From: Hypomyces perniciosus
Taxonomy: Eukaryota; Ascomycota; Sordariomycetes; Hypocreales; Hypocreaceae
Direction of reading: 5' to 3'
DNA length: 64,000 bases
Assembly (NCBI GenBank): GCA_008477525.1
Contig: SPDT01000010.1
Span: forward strand, 1,302,001 to 1,366,000
Positions 43,408-55,608 of this stretch are shown here, piece by piece. The notes beneath the pieces were generated by a model. The model was given only the letters and a program-made list of their open reading frames with translations, searched no databases and was not told the DNA's origin. A program made the translations under genes and the position numbers. Position 1 is the first letter of the stretch. The number at the start of each line of letters is the position of its first letter.

Positions 43408-45852
43408 TTACCGCGACATTCTCCTCGGCGGAAGGGGATCCTCAACCGACAAAATCGGCCGATCCATCATAACCATGGAGTCATCCTTGGTAGATGAATC
43501 GTCACGGCTCTCATGCAAGTTGATGTCGCGCTGGCTTTCTTGCTCTTCGCCCAGGGGCCCGTTATTCTTCCGGCCGCGCTTCCTAATCGCTCGGACGAAC
43601 CACGGGGCACGACCTGTGCCTTTCCAAGTCCAGTATTCCTTGAGGTCGTATTCGCGGGGCTCGATGCGGCCGTTGGAGAGGAAGACGATGAGACCTACGA
43701 GGCCGTTTAGGATGGCGTAGACGAAGATGCCGCTGTTATGGTGAAAAGGTTAGTTGTGTTGGGAGGGAGGGGGGAAGATAAAGGGGTGACTTACGCGATG
43801 AGCCCGTAGGCAACACTGTAGGTGAATGGGATGAACGTCATGACGATGAAAGAAGGAAGAACGTCGCCGATGTAGCGCCAGTTGACCTGTGTGATTTGAC
43901 GGATCATCATGCATCCAACCTGCAACAGTACCCGTTAGTCACGACTCTCTCTCTCTCTCTCTCCTCTCAGAGAACAACTTACCAGAATCAAAGTACACCC
44001 CGTAGCCCACGGCGGAATCGAAGCAAAAATCGGCGCAAAGAACACCGAAGCAGCAAAACACAATCCCGCGACCATAGCTGTAAGCCCCGTTCTTCCGCCC
44101 TCGGCAATGCCCGCGCCGCTCTCGATAAACGCCGTGACGGGGGAACATCCAAACAAAGCGCCTACGGAGATAAACGCCGCGTCGGTACAATACGCGATGG
44201 TCGAGCGCGGGAAGTCACCGTCCTTGGGACTGACGACACCGCAGAAGCGCACCATGGAGTAGAGCGTGGCGGTGGCATCGATGATGTCAACGTAGAGAAA
44301 GGTGAAGAGGGCGAGGATGAATTGCGAGGTGCTGCTGTTGTGGAGGCCCCAGTCGAGTTGGTTGAAGGTTCGTTGGAGAGGGTGCCATGTGACGATCTGT
44401 TTGAAGAAGGAGAAGCGGGAGTCACCTTCAGGCGTATCGGGGAAGTAAGTGACGGTAGTGTGGCGGCTGGATAGGAGGAATCAAGTGTTAATACTTTGTA
44501 ATGGTTTGGCTGCAAGGGGGTGGGTTTTGCTTACGGCCAGGAGATGATGGATACCAAGGCAATACCGACGACGAGGGCGTATTTGATTCGGAAGGCCATT
44601 AGGAATGCGGTGACGATGCCGCCGCAGAAGATGGCGAGCCACAACTGTTTTTCAGTTAGTGATGGTCTTCTGGCCATGGACTTGATGGTTGGTTCCGTTC
44701 GACCTACCGTTGGATTCGTCATCTGGCCGCTTTCACACATGCCTGTATCCATGTTGATCCGCTCAGGGGGGCAACCTCCCAACATCAGGGGCGTCGACAT
44801 TCCGCCCCCCGTGATCGCCCCAATGCCTGACGAATAGGACAATCCAATCTCAGTCAAGAAGAAGCCAATGCCAACTCCAGTGGCGGTCTTGATGGTGGCG
44901 GGGATCAGCTTCACGAGCCATTGTCGCATACCCGTGAGCGCTAGGAACATGAAGATGAGACCCTCGACGAAGACGGCGGTAAGGGCGGTGCGGTAGGAGA
45001 TGGCACCGCTGCCGTTGCTGCCGACGACCTATGTTTCTGGTGAGCCGAGGGATGATGCTATCAGTGGGTGTGGTGCTACATACCTGAAATGCGAAGTAGG
45101 CGTTGAGTCCCATGCCAGGCCTATGCAGCTGTGGTCAGACAGGGAGGGCTCTTTGGGGGAGGGGATATGGAAGCACTCACCCAAGAGCAACAGGGAGATT
45201 CGTCAGAGCGCCAAAGACAAAAGAAGCCATGCCAGCAAGAGCCGCGGTCGCGGTGATTAGATCTCTCCGCACCTCTGCTGCTGTCAGATACTTCATGCTC
45301 AGCAGCAACTCGTTGAGGGTCGCCATACCTTCTTTACAAGCGACATATTCTGGGAGAGTATCGCACTGGGCTCTGTTGGTCAAGTCGCATTCGCAAGAAC
45401 CACCCGTCTGTGAGAGAATAGATGCCTGCGTAGTTGTCAGCGAGTTGAACAGCGGACTCAGGGGGCAGTAGAGAGGGAACAAACATTGACGGCAATGATG
45501 TATGCCATAGTTGCAAAGGTTGTTAGTCCGGCTCGGACTTCTTTGAAGAAGCTCGTATCTTCAAACTCATCGGGCTAGACACAAGTCAGAGTTCAGAATC
45601 TATACAGAAAAAATTCGGGGTTGTAGAAAGAGTCCCTACGTGACCGCTGCCAGTGAGGCGAAACAACCGCCCGAAGCGCGACGTGGTCAGCCATTTGTCA
45701 ACAATGTCTGCAAAGTTTCGAAAGCCGCAGAACTTGGACCGGCCGACACGAGTAGGCGAGGGCAGTCTTGGGGAGGGTGGTCTTGGTTCTGGAGTCGCAG
45801 GCTCTTGGCCATCTTTGTGCTGCGTCGTGGGACTTTCCATGCTGTACGGCAT
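43408..45852 (-). CDS. azgA: AzgA-type purine (adenine/guanine/hypoxanthine) permease
   Basis: Nine exons on the minus strand: 45852-45640, 45574-45485, 45425-45181, 45120-45084, 45028-44708, 44644-44535, 44466-43983, 43919-43795 and 43732-43408. Phases agree throughout and give 649 residues. Landmarks of the AzgA family: SRFGRLFRLTGSGH before the first helix, RAGLTTFATMAYIIAVNA, GALTNLPVALGPGMGLNAYFAFQV, TAVFVEGLIFMFLALTGMRQW, GVGIGFFLTEIGLSYSSGIG, FTFLYVDIIDATATLYSMV, CSPVTAFIESGAGIAEGGRTG. Hydrophobic segments are compatible with about 12-14 membrane spans. AzgA imports purine bases by proton symport at the plasma membrane. An in-frame ATG at 45927 exists; 45852 is chosen because the extra part looks like leader. 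Intron 7 (43920-43982) contains a CT microsatellite at about 43943-43970. Confidence 0.93.
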
Positions 45853-48222
45853 CGTGTGAAAAGCACCTGGCAATGTCAAGTTATGGGATGCTAAAGCGAG
45901 TGAAGAGTTGGCATGAGATACCAGCAAGGGCGAGAGACGGAGGTTGAGTCCACCTCGCCAAAGGCCTTCGTGATGGGCGAGAGAGGGGTTGTGGGTTGTG
46001 GGTTGTGGGTTGTAGGAGAGACGCCAACAACAGGTGAAAATTGTGAGAATAATCCTAAATAGCTGTTGCCCTGCCCTAAATGCACATGGATTCGCTGGAA
46101 AAGGAATATTCTAAGCGGTCTGAAAGGAGGGCGAAAGCGAGCTGCCAGGGGCTGTCAGCTGGCAAAGACCCTGAGAGCAGGATTTCAGACGAAAATGTCA
46201 CGGCTAGCTGAGAACGACAGGCAGATCAACAGACTGACTACCTTTGGCAAAGCCGCCACCTGTCCTCCACGAATCCCTTCGAGTAGTAGTCCTAAACTCG
46301 AGTCCCGGACCGTCTGTTGCTCTGTCTGTGGCTCCGTGGACTGTTGTGCATCGTCACCTTCGGCGCTGGTACATGCCGAGCAGCGCCTTGAAAATCCAAG
46401 CCCAAGCCCAAGCCATAGTTGCACCAGCTTCGACTCGGGTGTCCATGATGAAACACATGGCAACGAGTTGAGTTTGCCGGCTCATGGCTTAAGAGGGTTT
46501 GTCGAGATCTCGAGTTGCTGCCATCGGCTGAGTCGAGGTTGCACACTGGCCAGGGGCTTCATCGCATGGGCATGAAGGTTGCACGGGAACCCATAGCTCA
46601 TGCAGTGGCGTCATCCGGTCATGTCTTATCTCGGATAATGGAATACAGTGTTTGAAGGGAGTTTCGGGCCATGAGAAGTATCTCATTACGTCCTTGCCAT
46701 GAACGATGGACTCAAAATAGATGTGAGAATCGACGAGACAATTACATCTCTACTATGCATAACTAACTCGAACCATTCTTAGGACAAGCGGAATATGCTC
46801 TAGCAAGGCGTCGCGTATTTCTCTCCGTTGGTCTCACTCTTGAGGGCTGAGCATGCAGGCGATGCAAGTGCCCGAAGCCTTTGTGCAATGGTTTCTCGCA
46901 GCTTACAGCTCCCGCTTTCTCCCTCTCAGAAACACGAAATACTGAGACACACGTTGTCGGCAGCAGCTGCCGATGGCCTAAGACACGGCTATGCTGCGTA
47001 GAAGTGATAACAGGGAAGTTGAAGCCTCGTATAAATGAACCTATTCATTTCAGCAAACACCCGAGCTTACTGGTTTGGCTTCATAAAGGATTTTCTATAT
47101 TTGTATTGTCTAATATTCATCCTGTCATGTTTCCTTACCGTTCGCTGCCGTGTTTCAAGGAAGAATATTGGGCTTAAATTGGACTTGGCATATGGCCCCC
47201 AACCTTGCCTCCGTAAAATAGCAGCAGCAGGCCCAACCAACAGCGTTACAAGAGGGTATCACAGAGGATTCGGAGTTGAAGAAGCCGTTCATGTTGATTT
47301 GAAATGAAGCCATAATAGTAATGCGACTGTTGTCAGGCGTTGCTGAGGCTTATATCCAAGTCAGGCTCTCGGCCAGCTGTCAGGCCGGGTGATGGGATCA
47401 AGGTACCTGCTGCATGTATTCATCCATATGGAGAAAAAGGGCTACAAAACATGGCATCCCTTTAACCTGCATTCTTCATCATTATATCTGCCATTTCTTT
47501 GCTGCCACCTTTTGAATAACGCACAACGCTTTCGACCCATCTCGAAAGGCTGACAGCTCTCATTTCCTCGCCCGTGTCACCTGTTTGCTAGGTTTCTCGA
47601 CTCCGATCGCCACATTGCGGCATCGTGCATCTGCTGTGTTCGCTGTTCCTGCAATTGGCCTTTGCCGCTCGAGGCACAAATGCTGCGAGGCTGAGCACGA
47701 AGTGAACTCACTGGTTCGTTTCTCTTTGGAGTGTGTGTCTCGCCTGTCCCAGGTCCCCATTTCCTTGGCAGGGACTCTTGGATTTCTCTACTATTGTTCT
47801 GCTCTATTGCCCACATCTCTGTCCCTCCTGAGCTTGTTCACACTGCGTTCGCGACGTCAAACCTTGGCTGACCACGCTTCAGCAGCCTGCATATTCCCCT
47901 TTTTCTCATCCTTTTGCAACTCAAAACTCTGAGGGTTCCAACTACCGACCGCCTTTCAAGTCGAACACTGCCTTCGGGATCTCGATCAGAGCTTCAGTCA
48001 GCTTACCCGCCTTCTCACAGATCCGGAACTCAAGGGCAGCCCCCCTCATTTCCCTTTGGTGCTGCTGCTGCTGTTGTGACACCACCTCGGCCACGTTACT
48101 GCCGCTGCATCAGCACGAGGTCACGAGCAGTTCGTCCACACATTTCCCCTGGAGTCTGAGCCCACTGCCTGTTCTTTGGACTATTTCCCTCCCCCCCTTG
48201 GCTGCAGGTGGCCATTTCCGCC
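45853..48222. other. Long divergent intergenic region between azgA and the methyltransferase-like gene
   Basis: 2.4 kb. Holds a four-run G tract (45985-46009) and a pyrimidine-rich, probably transcribed leader at about 47500-48200 before the gene at 48223. Open frames here have no domain signature. Confidence 0.55.
45985..46009 (+). other. Four-tract G-quadruplex-type sequence (GGGTTGT repeats)
   Basis: GGGG at 45985-45988 and GGG at 45993-45995, 46000-46002 and 46007-46009, each separated by TTGT. It lies 133 bp upstream of the azgA start codon, on the template strand for azgA, so it would fold in DNA and not in the mRNA. Confidence 0.6.
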
Positions 48223-50282
48223 ATGTGGGATGTGATATGGACCGACCCGGATAGGGAGCTGGTGGGAGAGCACAGGGCCAGAAAGGTGAAGGACGAGGCC
48301 CAGACGAAGAAGCACAAGAACCAATCGGGGAGAAATTCTGTGTCCACGACAAGCTCACGGTCCTCAGCAGACTCTCCTTTCTCCATCTTCCGTGCTAGGG
48401 GTCTGAAGCGAGTTACCACCTCCGGTTCCAATGATCAGACGACATCTTCCGCTTCTTCAGGACTTGAGTCTCCTAGCCTAGCATCTATTCGCTCACCACT
48501 TTCGCGGACCTTTGAGGAAGAGAGTCATCCAAGTCCCTCGGGTCACATTTCCACCAGCTTGTTCGAACGCCGTACCAACATTGACAGCCCCTTGGACAAC
48601 AGTCCTGTTCCCGACAAGGCAAACGAAAACTGCGGACAGCTAACCTTGAGCCTTTCGAATCATGGTATGATATTGTGAACAAAAATTTGGTCGTGGCCAT
48701 TGCCTGACTTGACAGGCTCCATTTTTTCAACATCCCTCCTTGACGAAGTCACCATAGCCAGCTCTGCGGACGATGGTGCCATGCCAGAATCTGAGAAGAT
48801 GAAGAGCCTGATACAAATATTTGAGAATTCTTCTTTTGTCAGTAAGAGAGATGAAATACCATTGTCGTCTTCAGGAAATGTCTCGAGCCCGCAGGCGCAC
48901 GGAGGCGAGGCCATCAGCACAAAGAAACCGTGCTCTTTTACGCCGCCAATGTCACCAACAAAGGCGTAAGCTTCATTGCTCAAAACTCAAAGCTCTTATT
49001 AATAATATTCTGCCAGGTCAACATCTGTCACAAATCCAAAACTAGGCTCGCCCATCGCCCTGGTACCTCCAACGAAGTCGCCACTCCGCCTGACGGCACC
49101 GAAATGGCATCTTCCTGTCATGCCCAACAACTTGGGTGCCTGGAGGCCTCCCGATAAATGGGATTCTGTACCATCGAAATCACAGACAGATATCTCGACA
49201 AAACCGAACGCAGAGCCTCTCCCAGCAACGCAATGCAACATTGGTCCAGGGGTATTGACTCTCGAGTTGCTACAAACGGAAGCCTTGAGAATGGCAACTA
49301 CCAGTACGCCAAATATTTTGTCTAGGCTAAAGGAACTTTGGGTTATGGCCGGGAAGAAAGACCAACAATTCTTGCTGGGCGACAGCAAAGATGTGGAGGA
49401 GATAAGACGGTGGATGCTCTCAACATTGATCCACTTGGATCATCAGCCAGGCTTGAAATCAAATACAGCGCCCTGCAACCAATCACCAATGACAGCTCGA
49501 ATGGTCCTGGCTCTCTATGACTCTCAAGGTGGGCAAATAACCGGTTCCAATGAGTGCCGTACAATTGCTAACATGGCGGTACAGCAACCGTCACACATCT
49601 CGCAGCGCTTTACCCCATGAAGCGGCTGTACCATATCTCAGCTCTACCACCTATCCCATGTGAACTGTTTCCCAATATTCACGCGATCACCGTCTCTTCC
49701 ATCTCACCTACAGAGTTCCCGGTGGCACCAAGACTGTCCGAGTCAGTCCATTCGCTTTCACTACCGGCCCTCTGTCCCTCGACACTTCTACCCAGCATTC
49801 TCAAGAACGTTTACAAATGTCTGAAGATAGGAGGTGCATTTCGACTGACCCTTGTCGACCCACTCCCTCGTGCCGGCACGATGGGAATAAAGATGAGGGC
49901 ATGGATAGAGAAACACTTGCTTCACAACCTGGCGAAGCAATCCCGATGCATGAGCCCAAGCACTCTATTCCAGTCACTCCTTGGTGAGGCTGGCCTGCGC
50001 GGGAAGGGCAGCACTCTAACAAGCACCAAATTCTACGCCATACCTGACAGCGCGGTAATTCGGGAGAGGGATCCCGACATTAGCATGGAGAAACTCCAAG
50101 CAGAGAGAGAAGCCAAGGCCCAGGTTAGAAGTCTGGTCGGACGCATGCTCTGGGTGGAGGTCTGGGGACCGTATGTCACCGCGGACAAGTGGTGGTGGGA
50201 AGAGCCGGCATGTGTCGAGGAGTGTCTTGAGTTAGGCACGTTTTGGGAGTATCATACGATCAAGGGTGTCAAGGGGGATTAA
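48223..50282 (+). CDS. Methyltransferase-fold protein with long disordered N-terminus, unassigned
   Basis: Four exons (48223-48664, 48716-48965, 49017-49528, 49585-50282), 633 residues, start MWDVIWTDPDRELVGEHRA. Residues 20-290 are Ser/Thr/Pro-rich. The folded part starts near 300 (PGVLTLELLQTEALRMATT, FLLGDSKDVEEIRRWML). Toward the C-terminus the segment LKNVYKCLKIGGAFRLTLVDPLPRAG strongly resembles the post-motif region of class I methyltransferases (the 'LkpGGxlrl' strand), followed by MSPSTLFQSLLGEAGLRG and a C-terminal TFWEYHTIKG. The glycine-rich motif I is not visible; the corresponding place reads THLAALYPMKRLYHISALP. So it may be a non-catalytic or divergent member. I know no named family and do not propose a substrate. 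Confidence 0.65.
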
Positions 50283-51699
50283 GTATAAGCTTCCCGAGTG
50301 CTACATAGAAGGACACGCAGGCTCCAAAGAATACCCATACCCAAGATCAGTCAACGGGACTGTGAGCCCATTGACAGATTCTAGACCTTGGGCCCTCCTT
50401 GAGATGTAGAGATCAGAGAAGTGTCGAATAAGAAAACACAAGCTATAAAACAGAGATTGAAAAGCATCGTCATCAGCGCATTAGCAATTCCCTGGCTATT
50501 CAATAAACATTAGCTCTTTAGTTTTAGTTACGATAATCTAGACGCATGGTCGAATTGATTGTCACTCATGTGGCTCATAAAGTAGAAGTGCATAATAGTA
50601 TTAATTCTCAGATCGAAATCCGTCTGCCGTATTTCACGTCATTAAAAGTGTTCCATACGTATACTTCCCAACGCTATCAAGTCCTGTCGCATCTTCACTA
50701 TTTCCTTCATGAACATGCATCCATGCCTTTCTTCTTTGGTCCCATATCCATCCAAGTTCAAAATTCAAAAGCGTATTAAATCCAAAAACTCCTTTCCCAA
50801 TGCTAGCACATTGCAACGCCTGTAAAACGCCATTCCCACATCCAGCGATGTGTGCGTAAAAGCACTCAACTACAGTCGCTATGCAGTGTGATTTTATTCG
50901 CCCCAGGTACCGGTTGTTTCCGTAAGGAATGTATCTATGTCGATCCAATATTCATATCGTCATGTCGCAAAAGGAGTGTGTAAGATTCGGGGTATCGTTG
51001 TATATAAAGGATTGTCGATCAAGCTGGGTATCAATGGAAAGGAGCGTCGGGTATTAGATAATACAATTAGGGGGTGGTTGGCTGTATTGCCAAATAAGGA
51101 TCGGCTTCGAGGTCAACTCGAGGTGAAGGAATGTCGTCGGGCGTTGGTTTCGACAAGACTGCGCTGTCGAAAAGCAACGCCACATCATTTTCATCGGTGG
51201 TAGCGAGCGTGGTAAGGAGTGTGTTATACATGTGCGTCTGTGTCAATCTCAAGGGGTGGTGAAAACAAATTCCCAACAGGTACAGAATAGTCCGGAGCGG
51301 CGTCATGATTCTCGGGATGCCAAAAGCAGGGCCTGGGTCATGTGGCTCGTTCCTTGCCCTTCACCCTGGCCTTGGGATCCAAAGGATGAGGCATTAACGG
51401 AGGTAAAGACAATGGTGAGGCGGGATGCGGGCCAGAAGATGTGGAAGTTGTTTGACGATGTCGGGGATACGGTCTGCTGCTCGAGGGGATCGGAGACTCG
51501 GGAAGTGGAAGCATGCTGAGCGGGTCCGGATATGCGTACGAAGAGGGGGTCCCCCGCAGCCTTGGTGCCATGGCTGATGCATCCTCCGGTGACGGATACG
51601 ATGGTGTTCTGGAGTTCCTGGGTGACAACGGTCAGGTCAATCCGATTGTGCTTCCTCGAGCCGGGGTTGGAGCCAGAGTGTGGGAGCCTATCTAGGAAC
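50283..51699. other. Intergenic between two convergent genes
   Basis: 1.4 kb between the methyltransferase-like stop and the transcription-factor stop. Probably both 3' UTRs. No gene recognised. Confidence 0.55.
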
Positions 51700-53811
51700 C
51701 TAGATCCACACGGGCTGTTGGGGAGTAACGAACCCGATGCCGTAGCTGCTGGTGCGATGCGCATCCTCGTACATGGGCGACTGGCCTGGATGGAAGCCCC
51801 GCATGTCATACGATCCATATTCTTCATTGTCACTATACGTGATGGAGCCTTCAAAGGTAGATGAGGCCGGGCTGTAGCCTCCGAACGATGGAGACGGAAC
51901 ATTCAGGTAATGTTGGCCTGGGAACGGGGACGACAAAACCAGCGGACTGGTGGTATCATGAGGGACTGGGGCTGCGGCACTGTTGAGCATGGGCATCTCC
52001 TCAGCGCTGTAGCTAAAGGCATGGTTCCCATATGGCATATAGGACTCCGTGGTTGCCACCATTGGCAGCTCCTCGCGGACATGGAAGTTGGGTGGGTGAA
52101 ACTGTGGGAACGACGGGGTCCTCTCTGGGCTAATCCAACCCATGCGAGCCCGGAACTCGTTGACCATATCAATGGGGAACTCCATCAGCGTGAGCGGCGT
52201 CTGGAAACTACCTTTGACGGTGCTCGCGATGTTGATTGACATGAGGCGTCGGGCAATTTCCTCAATGGGGTTCATGGAAAGACTACCAAAGTAGGCCGCT
52301 CCAATCTCAGGGAAAAGCCGCTCCATCAGAAGAGCCACAGTGTACAAGTGAGCAATGACCACCAACGAGTTGGGAGAGCCTTGGTAGTTCTGAAGATAAC
52401 CAACAGGCATCCAGAAAAGCCAGGTCCTCAGGGGCTGCAGACGCTCGAACTGCTGGGCAATGGAGAGTGTTGGACTGATCTTGCGTGAGCCCTTGAGGAA
52501 GCTTATCAGGTGCTGGATCTGCGTCGTCTCCTGCTTGTGGTGCTTCAGGTGCGACTCGACTTTGATAACCTGCTCCAGAGTTCGCTGGTACGTCTCGATG
52601 TCCTCCTTGCGTGGCTGTGTAGGGCGATGTTCTGGGTCGGGCGAAGGAGGAGCCGTGGGGAACGTGCTGCTCTCGGCAATAAAGTCCGTGAACTGGGATT
52701 CATGTTTCCAAGAGTCCATCGCGTCAATAACCTAGACAAGAGTCAGTTCTGAATTTCAAATACGGACTCATTTTTGTGCTTGTCCTCCGCTGTGGACGTA
52801 CCGTCGAGGTCCCCTGCATGAGCTGGGTCCAGCTGCGCCTATTGGGTATGCAGTTAGCCATCAAGTTTCCTTATGAGCGGCAAGTTGCAGAAAATATTGC
52901 TTACCAATCTGTAGCCTGCCAGGACAGTACGAGAGATGCCGCCAGGATGGCATCGGACGTATCGCGAGAGAAGGAACCAATGGCCGCATGCAAACCATTC
53001 AAAGCATTGCCCCTGTGTTCAAAGGCCATGCTACCAACCAGGGGGCAATCGGTAAGGAAGGCAATGTGCATGGCAGAGAACGCGAGCAGCGCGTGCATGA
53101 CGTATGGGGTGGTTGCGCCGACCCTGAGGAGACTGTAAAGAAAATGCCTTGGTCAGCATGGTTCAACAACGTAACACAAGCGACATTGCCTTCGACCAGG
53201 ACAGCTTAACTCACGTTGGGATGTGACGGGTCCACAGAGTGAAGTTATTGGCGCCAATGGCGGCCAACTGATTGTACAGGGCGGCGACATGGTAGATCAA
53301 CCTCAGGTCCTCGAGGGAGTACATGTGCGGCATGGGCGCTGGGTAGACGTCAAGAGATGGGAATGGGAACATGCCAGTTCTCTGCCACTCGGCAATAGCA
53401 GCCTCGATTTGTGGCGTCCACATGAGATCGGGCTTGTCCGGCGTAGAGCGGCCTGCATCGGGCACCTGAACATCGTTGTACGGACAACGGATCTTGTGCT
53501 TGGTGCAGTTGCGGCTGAGTAGAGCATGTTAGCAACAGAGAAGCGGGCTGCGATGGGACCAGCAACTTACCATTGAGGGAAGTTTTCATCACAGCGAATA
53601 TGACGACGTTTGCTATGGGGGTTGTTAGTTTGTCTGCGGGAAGAGTCATAGTTGAGGCAACCAGGTTTCTCAAGACGTACCAGGTGTCACAGCCCTTGCG
53701 GGACTTGGTGTGACTGTCAAGGCCCAGTTAGCAAGCTGCATATATGAGAATAAAAGCTGAGGAAGGATGAACAAACCTGCGACGAGGGGGACCACCGCCT
53801 GGACCAGCCAT
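51700..53811 (-). CDS. Zn2Cys6 (C6 zinc cluster) transcription factor
   Basis: Seven exons on the minus strand: 53811-53777, 53713-53681, 53612-53571, 53514-53215, 53132-52905, 52838-52802, 52731-51700; 568 residues. The zinc cluster near residues 19-46 reads GCDTCKRRHIRCDENF then PQCRNCTKHKIRCPY, spacing Cx2Cx6Cx6Cx2Cx6C, all six Cys present. A regulatory middle domain follows (ALLAFSAMHIAFLTDCP, SDAILAASLVLSWQATDWRSWTQLMQGTSTVIDAM), of the type seen in the Upc2-like group of C6 factors. The C-terminus is Ser/Pro/Tyr-rich and probably disordered. Two introns cut the TG|C codons of zinc-cluster cysteines 2 and 4. The family binds CGG-type sites; the target is unknown. More than 10 kb without genes lies upstream. 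Confidence 0.92.
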
Positions 53812-55561
53812 TTTTGAAGCTCAAAAGCCAAGGTTTATAGTCAAAGACCTACCGGGACTGTTAGTATCATGGACGTATAGCAACATCAGGAGGGGCATGG
53901 CACATCAGCTGTGCGCATGGACAACACATACGGGAACGAAAGCCACACGACAGATGCTCGTGTGATGTGTGGTGTGGTGTGGTGGGCGTTGTGGGGTGTT
54001 TAGAGGGCTATAGCAAGGCTACGTCCCAAAGAACTGATCTTCTCAAGCTTCGACTCCTTTCAGACGTTGGTCGAAGTACCGGTTTCCTCCAAAGACGTTG
54101 TCCTTCTCTTCCAGATGTAGCGATCGAATGTAGTGGCTCTGGTTCTTTTTTCCAAGCCCCAAGCGAAACGGAGGTGTTGTCCAACTCTTATGTCTTTCTA
54201 ACGTATGGAAGCGATTGTGATGGTAGGTAGAAAGGATGTTTACAGGGAATGCCGGCGGGTTATATAGACATCAGCATTAAACGGCGACTTCGAGATGACG
54301 TTGTTGCTGTTGTTGTAGACGACGTCGATGTTTTTTCTTCCTTTTCGTTCCGAGCTCGAATATTCCCTTTGCTGCGAACTTGATTAATCCCCGTATCACG
54401 ACTTTCCAGCTCGGAGAAGCGTTGGAGGAGGTTGAAGTGACGGGACCGAGAGGGCAGCGGAGGCGGTTTCAGAGGATGAAACCAAACACACGAGGTACTG
54501 GTAAAGCGAATGACAGGAGTCAACGAGGACTTCCTAGAAGCGAGAGGAAGGGTTTGTAGAGGAGGAAAAAAGCGAATGTGGACGAGCGAGCGTTGTGACG
54601 AGAAGATGTTGTAGAGAAGAGTGCTGGCTGGACCGGGGGGGAGAGAGGGGATGTGGATGGGGGACTGGGATCGCTATATACAGCAAACGGTGTACATGTA
54701 GTGGCTCACCTAAAAGCATATGGTGTGTGCATCGCCAACTGTGGATGGAGGGACCAAGAATGGGGGAGGGTACCCTGTCATATGGGCTCATGGCTGCTGT
54801 GCTAGGGCCCTGCCAGCACTGAGGAGGCGTTGTTCGCCCGCCAGAGACCGCTAGGCGACAGTGGGTAGGGTAGGCGGCGGGGGGTCAGGTTCTGGTCCTC
54901 TGGCCATGGTGGAGGCCACTGGAGGTGTGCTGGTACGTACAATACCGGGCGTGTGTGCCCCAGCCCTGTGCTCCTCTCCTTGCGGAGATATCTTCGACGG
55001 AATATGGAGGACGCGCTAACTAGTCGGTGGTGCCGGAACCTTTTCCTGTCCACAGGACTGACTGACTAGCACTCGTAGTAGTGGTGGTAGTAGTAGTACC
55101 TACTCGTAGTTGTCCTGATCGTTGCGGCGGCGCCTACGAGTAGTATGGTATAGTATGTGTTCCTGCGAGGTTGGCCCGGGACGGTTGAGAGCTTACTCGT
55201 AGTACAGACTCGCAGAGACGGGGAGTGTGGAGGGGGGGTGTTGATGGTCTGCAACTCCGTCCACTGGCTGGCTGGCGCAATGCCAGCAGCTCACAGCACA
55301 GCATGCACACCAGGGCAGCAGAGCATCAGTGTGAGCGTGAGCGTGAGCATGAGGTCCGCGGGCCAGCTCGTTCGTCACTGCGACTGGCTGGCCGCGAGGT
55401 GTGACGGCTTGAAGGGGCTTGGCTGCTGGCGTCTTTGGAATGGCCAGGACAGTCCCTGAGAGGCCAGAGAAGCATGACGCACATGGCATGATGCCCACGT
55501 ACAGAATTAAAAATAACAACAACTGCAGCTGGGGCGAGAGCCCGTCGGCTTGGTTTGGACC

Positions 55562-55608
55562 GGGGGGGCTGAGGTTACAGTGGGGGGGGGCCCTTGGGGG
55601 GGGATGGG
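55562..55608 (+). other. G-rich tract with quadruplex potential
   Basis: Runs of 7 G (55562-55568), 9 G (55582-55590), 8 G (55596-55603) and 3 G (55606-55608). Confidence 0.6.

Noticed and set aside
43943..43970. CT microsatellite as a regulatory element
   Set aside because: It lies inside azgA intron 7 next to the acceptor side of other signals and is explained as ordinary intronic pyrimidine/purine repeat.
47585..47932. Plus-strand frame of 115 codons before the methyltransferase-like gene
   Set aside because: Pyrimidine-rich leader-type sequence; the Ser/Leu/Cys-rich translation follows from base composition.
51303..51902. Minus-strand frame of 199 codons overlapping the transcription-factor 3' end
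   Set aside because: It is a shadow frame: the real exon of the Zn2Cys6 gene runs through the same bases in another frame with a coherent protein pattern.
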